A stretch of DNA of 64,000 bases from Perognathus longimembris pacificus (lineage: Eukaryota; Chordata; Mammalia; Rodentia; Heteromyidae), in contig NC_063180.1 of the NCBI RefSeq assembly GCF_023159225.1, positions 6,755,297 through 6,819,296 on the forward strand, in the 5' to 3' direction. Below the pieces are notes generated by a model. The model did not search any database. It saw only the letters and a list, made by a program, of their open reading frames with translations, and had not been told where the DNA came from. Below, in pieces: positions 10,311 to 21,764 of the stretch. Position 1 is the first letter of the stretch, and each line of letters starts with the position of its first letter. Both the position numbers and the translations under genes were made by a program.

Positions 10311-10669
10311 TGGTAGGAGGCAACTTGAATGAACTCCTATCGGCCAAAGATAGATTTGAGTGTAAATAAGCATATTATTATTTACATTGTATTAAATCCT
10401 GTTTAAAATCTGTAAGTTGCAAACAATTATACAAAAAGAACACACTTTAGGATAATTCTAAGGAAACAATTTTAGTTTGAAAATCAATAAATAAAACATA
10501 AAACATATAATTTTAAAATACTATTCTAGAATAAAAGCCTATTGTCTAAAGGCATATTACCAGGGACAGGGAATCTACTGCATTATTTGTCTATAAGTGG
10601 GAAATAATTCTAAAGACAATTCTCCAAACTACCAAATTACCCACACATAACTCCAGTTAGTGGCCTTAC

Positions 10670-10748
10670 CGGGTTAATTCTTCACGAAGATTATTTGGTT
10701 CTGAGGAATAAAACTTAACTCGAAGATGCAGACAATAAGGTGAACCAA
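10670..10748 (-). CDS. EPB41L5: EPB41L5 exon 5 (residues 110-136, F1 end)
   Basis: A 79-nt exon, acceptor TTTTAATGGCAG, donor GTAAGG at 10669. It completes the Ile codon (A|TT), reads [20 protein letters not shown] then REELT, and ends with CG of an Arg codon (phase 2). The [12 protein letters not shown] stretch is typical of the F1-F2 junction in FERM proteins. Just downstream, intron 5 begins with about 360 bp of single-copy sequence before the 3' end of the outer L1. Confidence 0.97.
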
Positions 10749-11949
10749 CTGCCATTAAAATAAAAAAAAAAAAGCTTTAGTCCTTATTTAATAATAATTT
10801 GTTGGTCAGTAAATTTGTTAAAAGTAGGAGGCTGGGAATGTGGCTTAGCAGTAGGCTACTTGCCTAGCATGCATGAAGCCCTGGGTTCGATTCCTCAGTA
10901 CCACATAAACAGAAAAGGACAGAACTGGCACTGTGGCTCAGGGGTAGAGTGCTAGCCTTGAGCAAAAAGCAGCCAGGGACAGTGCTCAGGCCCTGAGTTC
11001 AAGTCCCAGGAATGGCCAAAAAAAAAAGTTACTTAAGTGAGCAAGAAGATAGCAGGTAATTGTTGTACTATTTCTGGGCATATCATCAGTTTAAATTGTA
11101 CACAGCAAGAGTAGTCAAGTTTTTAAATACAGAATACATTCACAATCTGTCATTTCAGAATAGAGAGCCCTAAATTAATCCTAATAGTTCAATGTCAGAC
11201 ATAATAAATTAGTTTTAACTGTGCAATTGAACAGCTCTAAAAACCTGCTGGGCTGTATTTCTTCAGAGCTCTGAGGAATGTCCACATTAATAAAAGCTCA
11301 AGGGAAAGCATCCCACACACTTTCAAACACACTTGAGCAAGTATGCTAGCCTCTACATTCTCAGTGGTCCTGCCTCATAATTTTATACACAGGAGTTGAG
11401 TTGTCCTGAAATGTGACCTGACTCTACAGAGGACAAAGTAGACTATGGATTGAACATAGGTGTTTGCTTTCCCTGACTACTGCTAGGCAGGCAAGTTGAG
11501 GCTAGAGTAGGCCACTTGAACAACACCCCTAGCCCTTTACTGAAATTTTTATGTGAATTGTTTCCTTTTAATATTCTTAATTAAAAATAGTTGTAGATTT
11601 AAAAGACTCAAAATGTTTTCCAAAGCAAGGTAGATGCTTAACAAAACTTTTCAAAACAAGTAATTACTAAATAAAAGTTATGCATTTTATGGAAAGTCCA
11701 TTTTTTTGCAAGCCTAAAAAAGCTTTTACCCTGTAAATTTTTGAACTATAAGGTTCTTGAATCAAGATTCATATCTGAGGCCAGCCTAAACCACACATTA
11801 AGACTAAACCTCAAAAACAAGCAAAGAATTAGATGATAAAATACTCATCTGAAACATGCTTTTTAATATTCCTACTTTGAAGCTTATCATGTATCAGTTT
11901 CTAATATACTGATTTCCCTTTTTTCCCCCACAAATACTTCAACACTTAC
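10749..11949 (-). other. EPB41L5 intron 4
   Basis: 1,201 bp. It holds one IDL-Geo (10828-11027), a weak ID-like fragment in reverse (about 11448-11537) and a B1 3' remnant near 11770-11815. The remainder shows nothing recognisable. Confidence 0.85.
10828..11027 (+). mobile_element. IDL-Geo SINE, older AGCATGCATGAAG subfamily
   Basis: Diagnostic TGCCTAGCATGCATGAAG and CACATAAACAGAAAAGG; diverged A box. Confidence 0.9.
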
Positions 11950-11992
11950 TTTTGACTTGCTTTTTGATGCTCTTTGTACCATCCAACCAATG
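11950..11992 (-). CDS. EPB41L5: EPB41L5 exon 4 (residues 96-109 plus 1 nt)
   Basis: A 43-nt exon with a GTTTACAG acceptor and a GTAAGTG donor at 11949. It encodes HWLDGTKSIKKQVK and leaves one base (A) of the next codon, so the intron is phase 1. HWLD and the following lysines are a conserved part of the FERM F1 lobe. It is too short for an ORF scan and was found by matching the expected protein continuation. Confidence 0.96.
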
Positions 11993-12064
11993 CTGTAAAC
12001 GGGACAAAAAATTCAGTAGTTAAAGAATTTTAAAACTTAGTAACAAAAATTTATTATTCAGTGC

Positions 12065-12097
<33 letters not shown>

Positions 12098-12243
12098 GAC
12101 AGCCACAGTGATAGATTTCACAAAGGAAAAACCAAAGTGAGTGAATGAGGGCAAGAATAAAAGTGAGATGTCTCTTTCCCAGTGTCTATGGCAAACTTAC
12201 AAAAGACCAAAGTTTGATATGGGATTTAAAAAATTTTCTTCTG

Positions 12244-12376
12244 GGGGGGAGGGAAAGGGGGGGGAGGGAGGGGGGCATGAGGGACAAGGTAACAAACAGT
12301 ACAAGAAATGTATCCAATGCCTAATGTATGAAACTGTAACCTCTCTGTACATCAGTTTGATAATAAAAATTTGAAA
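12244..12376 (+). mobile_element. 5'-truncated L1/HAL1 3' end
   Basis: A 133-bp insertion starting in the G-rich tract, with target-site duplication AAAAATTTTCTTCTG (12229-12243) and AAAAATTTCTTCTG (12378-12391). It is very close to the end of the element at 5521-8808, so both come from the same or a sister source family. Confidence 0.85.
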
Positions 12377-12390
12377 AAAAAATTTCTTCT

Positions 12391-12635
12391 GAGTAGAGGT
12401 GTGGTCCAAGTGGTAGAATATCTTCCTATTAAGTACAAGGCCTTGCGTTCAAATCCTCCTGTCCCTCATAGTCATAAATATTTTACCCTTAGGTTTTTTT
12501 TGCCTACTGTTTCCAAATAAACACTTTTAAAACTGTCCAAGAGGGCTAGGGATGTGGCTCAGTAGTAATGTCCTTGCCAAGCATGTTTGAGACCTTGGGC
12601 TTGATCCCTAGCACCACAAGAAAAAAAAAACAAAA
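12391..12635 (+). mobile_element. Two tRNA/ID-like SINE fragments
   Basis: 12391-12466 has a Geo- or tRNA-like A box (TGGTCCAAGTGGTAGAAT) and B box (GCGTTCAAATCC). 12543-12635 is an ID monomer (GGATGTGGCTCAGTAGTAAT, GGCTTGATCCCTAGCACC) with an A/CAAA tail. Confidence 0.6.
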
Positions 12636-13429
12636 ACACCAGAAGAAAAATAAACTCATATTACAGCGAAGCCTGGTTCATTCTCCTACAAGAATGAATC
12701 CTAAAGAATCCTAATAAAGAATTAGATTGAAGCAACAATGACACTTCAATTTTGCAAAACTTTGCAAAAAGACCCACCAGATACTACTTAGAAATAATAT
12801 TCTTTCAATGAGCCTACTGAGTAAAATTTGATTTTTCTCATAACCAAAGCCCTATATATCAAATAAAGAGGTCTTTATCCCTTTATTAAAAAATAAAAGT
12901 AATACTGTGACTGGATTTCTGGTTTGAAAAGTTAATAACCTTTTAATTTATATAATCTTTTCACAGTGAAAACCATGCCTAAGAAACAATTCCAGATACT
13001 TCTACTAACAAGTTTTCCTCAATGTGAATCTCTATATTCTCCCACATCCCAACAGTGACAGGATGAACTCAACTACCTAAGATATACATGACTTAGTTTT
13101 CTTTAGTATGCTTTCAATTCCAAGCACCCCAAAGGGAAAGAGGGCTCTTGTGCTAGCTCATTCACAGAGCCAAAGAATCCAGTTTCAGAAATCCTGATAG
13201 GCAGAGTAAATAAGGTTGCATTGTTAACAGAGTTGTAACTGTTTGCTTTACTTGGCAATTATTTGCCAAGCCTCTTTCAACTATTCTCTCAAGATCCCCA
13301 CTAGAAAGATCCCCTCGTGAAATTCACAAAACTGTGTGACTAGGCATAGTGCCTGCCTTTCTACCTAAAATAAGCTAATCAATAAACATTTCAAAAGGCA
13401 ATTAAATATTGCAAAATTTTCTCTGGTTT

Positions 13430-13520
13430 TGTTTTTGGTGGTGCTGGGAATTTGAGCCCAGTACTTCGATTGTGCTAGACAAGAAAGAACTCTATGAACT
13501 AAGCTACATCCCTAGTCCTA
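13430..13520 (-). mobile_element. ID-like monomer SINE
   Basis: In reverse: a tRNA-like unit ending GTGGTGCTGGGAATTTGAGC as read on the + strand, with a diverged A box (CTAAGCTACATCCCTAGTCC). Confidence 0.6.
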
Positions 13521-14620
13521 TGCAATGTTTCTCTAGATATCAAGTTCTATAGACTCCTTAGCATGCTCTCATTTTTAAAACATTCAGCTGAATATCTACT
13601 TTTAAGCATATTTCAATCAATCATTTGTTCCAGTTTAAACATCCATCCACTACACTCATTAGGATACTAGGCTTGCCAGTAGGCAGAAGACAATTTGAAC
13701 TATAAGAAAAACATTTAACCTAGGAGAGCAAATAGTCAATCAATCCCTGCTCAGAAGCCCAATACCAAAAAGTCCATGTCAATTTTCCCCAAAACCTACT
13801 CCAGTAAGCCAAGCCAATCACATACTAGAAATAAAACTACTTTCATGTCCAGAATATTTTCTGCCCAGACCCTGGACCTAGGAGTTGTTTTACCTTCAAA
13901 TTTGATCCTTTATACTTCAATGGAAAGAAAAAACAACAAAAATAAACACAGATTATGGCTGGTCACCTGGGAATTATTTATAAAGCCCTGGTTAGGAGAA
14001 CTCTCACACACACAGTGAGTACTAACATCTTCTAAAACTACAGGAATGTGTGGCAATCTTTATGAGACATAATGCTACAAAAATAGTAATGTGTCTTTGG
14101 CCCAGAAATTCTACATCTAGAAATCAGAATCGTTATGTATAGATTTACCTACAAGGAATTACATTAGAGAAAATTAAGAAAATCTATATATCTAACAAAG
14201 ATGAGCTGGTTAAAATAAAGTACTTAAGTATGATAAAGCAGACAGAAATTAAAAGCAATGAAAGCAAATATATAAGAATCTGGAAGATTATTTACAATAT
14301 CACATTATTTACAATTATCACATTACTTTACAAAATATTACAAATTATATATTCAAAATGTACAAATGTGTATATATAAGTACATTTCTTTCCAAATAAG
14401 ACAATCTGTAACCAATAGTAACAGACACAATCTTTAGATGACTTTGATTGCTGATACTTTTTCTTCTTTGTACTTTCATTTATTTTCTATTTCCTCTACA
14501 ATGAACACGTTTACTTAAAAACCTTTAACATTTTACATGTATATACACATATGTGTGTATATATATCAGAAATATATTCTTATGGTTTAAATTTTGTTAC
14601 TATTAAAAAAGCATATGGAC

Positions 14621-14827
14621 TGGGGGCTGGGGATATGGCCTAGTGGCAAGAGAGCTTGCCTCATATACATGAGGCCCTGGGTTCGATTCCCCAGCACCAC
14701 ATATACAGAAAACGGCCAGAGGTGGTGCTGTGGCTCAAGTGGCAGAGTGCTAGCCTTGAGCAAAAAGAAGCCAGGGACAGTGCTCAGGCCCTGAGTCCAA
14801 GGCCCAGGACTGGCCAAAAAAAAAAAG
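14621..14827 (+). mobile_element. IDL-Geo SINE
   Basis: Duplication AAAAAAGCATATGGAC at 14605-14620 and 14828-14843, exact. Left half intact. Confidence 0.95.
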
Positions 14828-14934
14828 AAAAAAGCATATGGACAATAGTTACTCCTTAAACCCTGCCCCCCATATATATTTCCACCAAGATATACTGACT
14901 TCTATTGACTCCTTTGCAAGTTTTTTTTTTTCAA

Positions 14935-15418
14935 ATAGGGAAGAAAAAACTTATTTTTTCAGTGGTGGGGCTTGAACGTAGTGCCTGGGCACTGTCCCTG
15001 AGTCTCTTTGTGCTCAGGTTAGCATTCTACTACTTGAGCCACAGCACCACTTCCAGTTTTTCAGTGGTTAATTGGAGATAAGAGTTTCATGGAGAAAGGT
15101 GAGGTGGGAGCTGGGAATACGGCTTAGCAGTAGAGTGCTTGCCTAACACACATGAAGCCCTGGGTTCAATTCCTCAGCACCACATAAACAGAAAAAGTCA
15201 GAGTGGCGCTGTGGCTCAAGAGGTAGAGTGCTAGCCTTGAGCAAAAAGAAACCAGGGATAGTGCTCAGACCCTGAGTCTAAGCCCCAGGACTGGCCCCCA
15301 AAAAAGTTTCATGGGGACTTTTTCTGCCCTGGCTGGCTTTGAACTGCAATCCTCAAATCTCAGCTTCCTCAGTGGCTAGGATTAGGACTACAGGCATGAG
15401 TCAATGGCACCTGGCAAG
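14935..15418 (-). mobile_element. B1-Geo SINE interrupted by an IDL-Geo
   Basis: The Geo part (14950-15055) and B1 part (15310-15418; GGCATGAGTCAATGGCACCT on the + strand) of one reverse-strand element are separated by the sense IDL-Geo at about 15108-15306. The flanking GTTTCATGG occurs on both sides of the insertion. Confidence 0.85.
15108..15306 (+). mobile_element. IDL-Geo SINE nested in B1-Geo
   Basis: Older subfamily with ACACACATGAAGCCCTGGG and CACATAAACAGAAAAAG. The tail is short (CCCCCAAAAAA). Confidence 0.9.
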
Positions 15419-15453
15419 AAAAAACTTTTAAACGTGCTTGCTAGAAAAACAAG

Positions 15454-15665
15454 GGGCCAGGAATATGGCCTAGTGGCAAGAGTGCTTGCCTCTTATATAT
15501 GAAGCCCTGGGTTCGATTCCTCGGCACCATATATATAGAAAACGGCCACAGGTGGCACTGTGGCTCAAGTGGTAGAGTGCTAGCCTTGAGCAAATAGAAG
15601 CCAGGAACAGTGCTCAGGCCCTGAGTTCAAGGCCCAGGTCTGGCAAAAAAAGAAAAGAAAAAAAA
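15454..15665 (+). mobile_element. IDL-Geo SINE
   Basis: Main subfamily with CTCTTATATATGAAGCCC and a mixed A/G tail. No clear duplication seen. Confidence 0.9.
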
Positions 15666-16737
15666 GTGAGGAATACTGAATGTGGACTGGAAATCAATAG
15701 ATTAACTGCAAACTCTGTTAAAAAAAAATAAATCCTGAGGAATGTCTGTAAGATATAGTTAATATAAATTACTTACTAAGAGCTTTCTCAGCTATAACAT
15801 GTTGAACAAGCTCATATCCTCTATTATATTCCATTAACCTCCCCTCTGTCCTCCCTTTATGAATACACCTTCCTAATCTAATGCATATCCTTCTATTTTC
15901 CTACACAGCAAACATAAAACCATCCCAGAGAGAAAAATAAGAGGTATCTTCTAAAATAAGAGGCATCGTCTAAGCATTCTCTTTTCTACCTATACTAACA
16001 GCTGTTATTTTTGTATTCTTTTAAAATGATCCAAAATGTAGATAAAAGCATCAAACACATCTTAAAAGTAAAATTCAGGACCTGGAGGAGTTCTGGGTGA
16101 CTCTTCTGGGAAAGGTCTGAGTTCATGTTTGCATATTCTCAAGTCTGTTTTCTTTCATCTCCTCCACATTCCAAAATCAGAGACTGGAAACTAGGAGCTC
16201 AGAGACAAGTACTGACAACATTTTCTTTGAATCGGTATCTTTAGAAGTTTCAATAAGAAGATAAAAGTGAAATACTCAGATACAGATTCTTGGGTACTTA
16301 GTGTGAGACCACAAAGGTTCTTTTTCTTCACTGTACCCTTCTTTAAAAAGTAAAGAGTAAATTCCCTTGAAATTCTTATTTCCAAATTTTAATTGACAAA
16401 TTTAAATGTCAAAGCAGACAAAAAGCTCAATTTCTTTCCATCTTATAGAACTGAGCATAGACGAATAAGTATTTACTTGTGTGTCTGAAAATATAATGTG
16501 TAATCACAAACACAACAAGCATAACTAAACCAAAGAATCACCTAAGAAGCTTCCAAAATATCAACATACACACACACACCCTTATCCCATGTCTTCCAGC
16601 CAAATAATGTGTAAACAGCTTTTTAATGATCCTGCCTTTGAAAAACCTACTCAGCCACTAAAGAAAAATGTACCGCTAATCCTATTCAACAGGCAAAGAG
16701 TTTACAACAGAAAAATATTACTGATTTTCTGTTTGTG

Positions 16738-16850
16738 TATTTGTGAGTTTCTAATTTATATAGCCCAGCTAATCTTGAACTCTCAATCTTGCCTCTACCA
16801 CCCAAGTGCTGGGATCACAGACATGCTCTACCACTTTTGACTATTTTCTT
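16738..16850 (-). mobile_element. B1 SINE
   Basis: It contains AAGTGCTGGGATCACAGACA and TATAGCCCAGCTAATCTTG, the canonical reverse-strand B1 pattern rather than the B1-Geo variant. Confidence 0.75.
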
Positions 16851-17182
16851 TCCAAACAACTGCTCCTGTAAAATAATTTGCTTTTATAGTGGCTTATGCT
16901 CTGAATTGATTATAATACACATTTTAACAGTTTAAACAACTTTAGAAAATGTTTTTTAAAAACTATGCTAAAATACAAACAACGAATATACATTATTGCT
17001 ACAATCTAACAGAAAACATATTCATCTAGTCTAGATTCCATTATAAATTCCTCCTGAGTGATTATGGTTTTGGAGTTATGTCATAAGACATTCTAAAACT
17101 TAGATCAGCCACTACAATATATTTTCCACTGTGCCTTTCTACATATTGTTAGTATGTTCTGTTAGGACACTAAAAAAAAGTC

Positions 17183-17700
17183 AAATGCAGCAGCTCACAT
17201 CTATAATCACAGCTACTCAGGAGGCTGAGATCTGAGGATCATGGTTCAAAGCTAGCCCTGGCAGTAAAAGTCTGTGAGCATATCTCAACAAAACTACTAT
17301 AAAAACTTAAAGTATGATCTGTGTTGCTCAAGTAGTAGAGTGCTAAGCCTTGAGCAAAAGAAGCTCAGTTAGCTGGATGCTGGTGGTTTTTGCCTGTAGT
17401 CCTAGCTACTCAGAAGGTTGAGATCTAAGGATCTCAATTTGAAGACAACCTGGGTAAGAAAGTCAGTAAGATTCTTTATTTCCAATTAAACACCAGAAAA
17501 CCTGGAGTGGATCTGTGGCTGAAAGAGATAAGAGTGCTAGCCTTGAATGAAGAAAGCTCAGTGACAGTACACAGGCCTGAGTTCAAGCCCAACCAGCCCC
17601 CCTCGCCACCCCCAAAGAAAAAGAAGAAAAAGAAGCTCAGAGCTCAAAGACAGTATCCATGCGGGCCCTGAGCTCAAGCTCCAGGACCTGTACCAAAAAA
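17183..17700 (+). mobile_element. Two B1-Geo SINEs, one nested in the other
   Basis: The first B1-Geo starts at 17183 and breaks in its Geo part at about 17365 (AAGAAGCTCAG). A second full B1-Geo follows (17370-17610), then the missing Geo end (17630-17695; CCCTGAGCTCAAGCTCCAGG). Confidence 0.8.
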
Positions 17701-18334
17701 AAAAACAAAAACAAAAAACCCCCTCAAACTCACAATGAACTTGTAGGCTGTAAATTTCCTGGGGGGAGGGGGCTATGTGAGGTGAGAAGGGGGGATGGGA
17801 GATATCTCAAGCAAGCACAAAGCATTAAGAGAATATATAATTTATTTTGGAAATATACTTTAAAGAAAGAGTCTGCTATTCCAATTGTGCAGTACCTTAC
17901 TAAGTTTTATTAAGTCCTTTTTTTACACTTTAATCTACTTGACATTTTTACTACCATTCACAGAACATGAACCTATTTAAAATATCATCTAACTTTCAAA
18001 TTAAGAACACTCTTTAAGCCTGCAGTTGAGTCTGACACAATCCCAACTCAAGCTGGAGTGACTGGGAACTTCGGAGCTTTACCAAAGGGTCGTTTGGGAG
18101 GTTCTGTTTCACATTCCTACCAAGACACAAGAAAAACCCCATCGGATCATTTTGCAACCCTTGCCTGAGGAAATTCTTTGCATGATTACTAATTTGCAAA
18201 AAAAAAAACAAAAAACAAAAAAAAAACATGACATTGATTAAGTTCCTCCATCGTTCCAAGCTGGATGTTTCACACAGGGTGAATGCAGAAAGAAGCAAAC
18301 CTCTACAGGAGTCCAAAAATTCTCCATCTGAAAC

Positions 18335-18425
18335 TTCCAGGCAAATCATTCACAGCTCTGAATCTTGGTTTCCAAATCTGCAAATGGACATCATTGGCGC
18401 TACTGCTCAAGGATGACAGGCAGTC
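18335..18425 (+). mobile_element. MIR SINE fragment
   Basis: GGCAAATCATTCACAGCTCT, then TTTCCAAATCTGCAAATGGA matches the MIR core and 3' region. Ancient and diverged. Confidence 0.6.
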
Positions 18426-18472
18426 ATGCGGCACAGCAGACACCACATAAATAGCAGTTACTGATATTTCTT

Positions 18473-18680
18473 TTCTTTTTTTTTTTTGCCAGTCCTGGGC
18501 CTTGGACTCAGGGCCTGAGTTCTGTCCCTAAGCTTCTTTTTGCTCAAGGCTAGCACTCTGCCACTTGAGCCACAGCGCCACTTCTGGCCGTTTTCTATAT
18601 ATATGTGGTGCTGGGGAATCGAACCCAGGGCTTCATGTATATGAGGCAAGCACTCTTGCCACTAGGCCATATTCCCAGCC
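18473..18680 (-). mobile_element. IDL-Geo SINE
   Basis: Main subfamily. CTGATATTTCTT on the left and CTGATTTTTCTT on the right form a near-exact duplication. Confidence 0.93.
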
Positions 18681-18954
18681 CTGATTTTTCTTAAAAATTA
18701 AAATTAGCAAATATATGACACAAATTAGTTCCCCACCTCTACTGGGCCATTTGAAGGAAATAAGTAGCTTAGATGCTAAGCTAGATTGATCAAGGTCATC
18801 ATTTCACCCCACATTGGAGATGTCTGAAGTCACAGAAGGAAATAACCCATTTCTCCTCTTTATCATTTCTTCTTACTTTCCCCTTTTCAGAAAATCCCTT
18901 GGTATCAGTTTCTATGGACTTCATAGCGGTTGTTTCCCAATACATTCGCATGGG

Positions 18955-19356
18955 AAACCTAGTCTTCTGTGGGATGGAGCTAGGAGTCAGGGCCTTTGGG
19001 AAGTGATACTGCCATGGCGTCATGGTGTGGTGACATCATGTGACAGAATGCCCTATCCTATGGCCGTGGCATGATGGTGCCATGATGTCATGGGAGCAGA
19101 ACTCCCCACGAATGGGAATAGCGCCCTTAGGAAGGTGGACCCTGAGCTCTGCCTTGCCCCTTCTGCTATATGAGGATACTGAGAGCCGGTGCCATTTATG
19201 CACCAGGAAGCCTCACCAAACACTAAATCTTTTTAGCTAGCAGCTTGAGCCTGCACTTCCTAAGTAACCTCCAGAACCACAAGAAGTTAAGTTTCTGGTA
19301 TTATGAGCTATCCAATATATGCTATTATGTTACAGCAGCACAAATGGAGTAGTTAA
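18955..19356 (+). mobile_element. MLT1-type MaLR LTR
   Basis: The 3' half matches the MLT1 pattern: CACCAGGAAGCCTCACCAAA, then CTAAGTAACCTCCAGAACCA, GAGCTATCCAATATATGCTA and TTACAGCAGCACAAATGGAG. An unusual CATGATG/CATCATG-rich stretch occupies 19010-19095. 5' limit uncertain. Confidence 0.8.
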
Positions 19357-19689
19357 CCCAGCATTCTACTGAGCATCCAAAGAAGGCTTGAAAGTCAATA
19401 AAAAAGCAAGGAGGAAAGTACAAAAAAATCCATGGAAAGGTCAGAGACGTATTTCACATTTCATAGGGCTGAGCTGACATTTGAACCAAGCAGCTCTGGG
19501 TTTCCATCTGGATCCGAAAACATGTGAGTGTCAAGAAAATAGCATGATTTCTCTGAGTGCCAAATGGCAGTGTGACTCACTTTAAAGAGTGCAATGTAAG
19601 AGGGAAGAATAGTAAAAATCATAATAGAAAACAAACAAACAAACAATCACACTCTTTACCTTTAAAACTAAGCGGGGGGGGGGGTGAGG

Positions 19690-19901
19690 GGGGGCTGGGA
19701 ATATGGCCTAGTTAGTGGCAAGAGTGCTTGCCTCGTATACATGAAGCCCTGGGTTCGATTCCCAAGCACCACATATATAGAAAATGGCCAGAAGTGGCGC
19801 TGTAACTCAAGAGGCAGAGTGCTAGCCTTGAGCAAAAAGAAGCCAGGGACAGTGCTCAAGCCCTGAGTCCAAGGCCCAGAACTGGCAAAAAAAAAAAAAA
19901 A
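19690..19901 (+). mobile_element. IDL-Geo SINE
   Basis: Preceded by a G-run; a 4-bp AGTT duplication sits in the A box (CCTAGTTAGTGGCAAGAG). Confidence 0.92.
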
Positions 19902-19914
19902 GCTAAGCACAAAT

Positions 19915-20100
19915 TTGTCCCAGTCTTAGAGCTTGAACTTAAGGTGTGGGTACTAGCCTGAGCTTTTTTTGTTCAAGGCTTGCACTCTATCACTTGAACC
20001 ACAGTTCTGCTTCCAGCATTTTGCTGGTTAATTGGCAATGCGATGAACTTTCCTACTGGGGATCAGCCTCCTGAGAAGAATTACAGGCACTCTGCTCAGA
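19915..20100 (-). mobile_element. B1-Geo SINE, diverged
   Basis: Geo half 19920-20020 and B1 remnant 20020-20100 (GAATTACAGGCACTCTGCTC). Confidence 0.75.
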
Positions 20101-20377
20101 GAGAACTCTTGTAAGGATCAAATTAGAAAAGTATTGCTGGGCAACAACAACAAAAAAATATTACCTTTTCCCCCCTGAAATTATTAAACAACATAAATAC
20201 AATGAATGATAGCTATATTTCTTCATAGTACATACTCATAATACATCTCATAATTAAAACTAAAAATTTGTTGAAATCTACCGATACCCAGATTAAAATC
20301 AATCATATTTTTCCTAATATACTAATAATGGGATTCAATTTGGCCACATTATCTAAAGGCTTATTAAAACTTTTTGG

Positions 20378-20580
20378 GGGCTGGGGATATGGCCTAGTGG
20401 CAAGAGTGCCTGCCTCGGATACACGAGGCCCTAGGTTCAATTCCCCAGCACCACATATACAGAAAACGGCCAGAAGCGGCGCTGTGGCTCAAGCGGCAGA
20501 GTGCTAGCCTTGAGCGGGAAGAAGCCAGGGACAGTGCTCAGGCCCTGAGTCCAAGGCCCAGGACTGGCAAAAAAAAAAAA
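20378..20580 (+). mobile_element. IDL-Geo SINE, GCGGGAAGAAG subfamily
   Basis: Duplication AAACTTTTTGG flanks it; diagnostic GGATACACGAGGCCCTAGG. Confidence 0.95.
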
Positions 20581-20624
20581 AAAACTTTTTGGCCTAATAA
20601 TCTCATCCCATAGTGTATTATTTT

Positions 20625-20720
20625 TAAATTAACTTAATTTATTCTTCTTATAGAGGTGATGTACAGAGTGACTACAATTACTTGAGTCAGGTAGTGTATT
20701 TTTTAAGTTGAGAAAATGGA
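20625..20720 (-). mobile_element. Old L1 3'-end fragment
   Basis: In reverse complement it reads like an L1 3' terminus (TGTACATCACCTCTATAAGA). Similar antisense pieces lie at 41985-42075, 48985-49110, 56100-56215 and 62236-62445. Confidence 0.55.
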
Positions 20721-21764
20721 CCTATTTACAATGATGACCAACTTCAGAATATTACTAGCCATAAATTATCATCAGGATTATTAGATAGGAAGAAGATGGA
20801 GCATTTCCCCCCAAAATTCAGCAAGCTTATTCTCTTTTCAACTTAATCGTTCAGCATTAACAGTTCCTCCTTGTTTAGTAAATATATTTAACATATGGTA
20901 TTTAGTTCTAGATGGTTTTTTGCTCTCTACCACTTTAGAGAATTTTGTTCTCAGCTAAATTCTATTGTATATCCCCCATTATTTGCCAACATGGATAATT
21001 TTCTCTTCTCTCTAACCACATCTTTCACTTTCATAAACTCCACTGGCTGATTTTATTATAAAATCAAGTAAGCAGTCAGTGGTAAGAGTGAGCACCCTGG
21101 CCATGTTCTTATCTTTAGTAGGAATGCTTCTATTGTTATTTATGAACATAGCAGTATCTTTAAAAAGAAAATGAAAAGTCAATCTAGACAAAGAATAAAG
21201 CCACTGATCATTCACCAGGTCTATTCCAGATGCTGTCTTAAGGCAACAGAGATGATCATACTTTCCAAAGTTTGGTTACATCTGCAGAAATTAAAAGAAA
21301 AGTTGTTTCTGTATTGGCCAAAGTCTCCTATTTATTTCCCAAAGGCTTTATGGAGCTAGGGGCTTAACAGGCCAATAAAAAGATCACAAGAATTCTAGAG
21401 TACCAATTTTTCTTTCTAATCTCAAGAGTGGGTAGGTCATAAAGTCAAAGAGACATTTCAGACTATGTCTGCACTACCTGGAGATCTGAATTCTAAAATT
21501 AGAGTAACAAGAATTGCCTTTTCAGGGTGAGAAAGACAATGAAATGGTACTTTTGCTTCAATAATTACAGTTGGGGGTGAGGGCAAGATGAGAAGCATCT
21601 ACCACTTTCACCCTGTGAAATGAGAAGGCTCTGGTGATATAGGAAAGACTAGGGTCTGAAGAAAGAAAGAAGAAAGGAACCAGTTATCAGGGTATGGTGA
21701 GGCAAGAAACAACAGTGAAGTTATGGAGGTACAGGGAGGCAAAGAACTTCAGCAGCAAGCTTTA

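Larger units (their letters stand above)
2699..10311 (+). mobile_element. Outer L1, 5'-truncated, with ORF2 and 3'UTR
   Basis: A LINE-1 non-LTR retrotransposon. It is bounded by GGTAGGAGGCAACT at 2685-2698 and 10312-10325, a 14-bp target-site duplication. The left end starts inside the ORF2 endonuclease domain. Reverse-transcriptase landmarks follow on the + strand, including an SADDMI version of the catalytic FADD motif near 4392-4410 and the C-terminal zinc-knuckle region near 9040-9130. Stops and frameshifts make it inactive. Its body is split by the element at 5521-8808, and its tail by the SINE at 10046-10260. The 3'UTR runs from 9481 to about 10025 with a G-rich tract at 9886-9920. Confidence 0.95.
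1918..10669 (-). other. EPB41L5 intron 5, largely a nested L1 complex
   Basis: 8,752 bp between exons 5 and 6. The stretch 1918-2400 is AT-rich without recognisable elements; then an IDL-Geo (2404-2617), the nested L1 complex (2699-10311) and about 340 bp of unique sequence beside exon 5. Confidence 0.9.
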
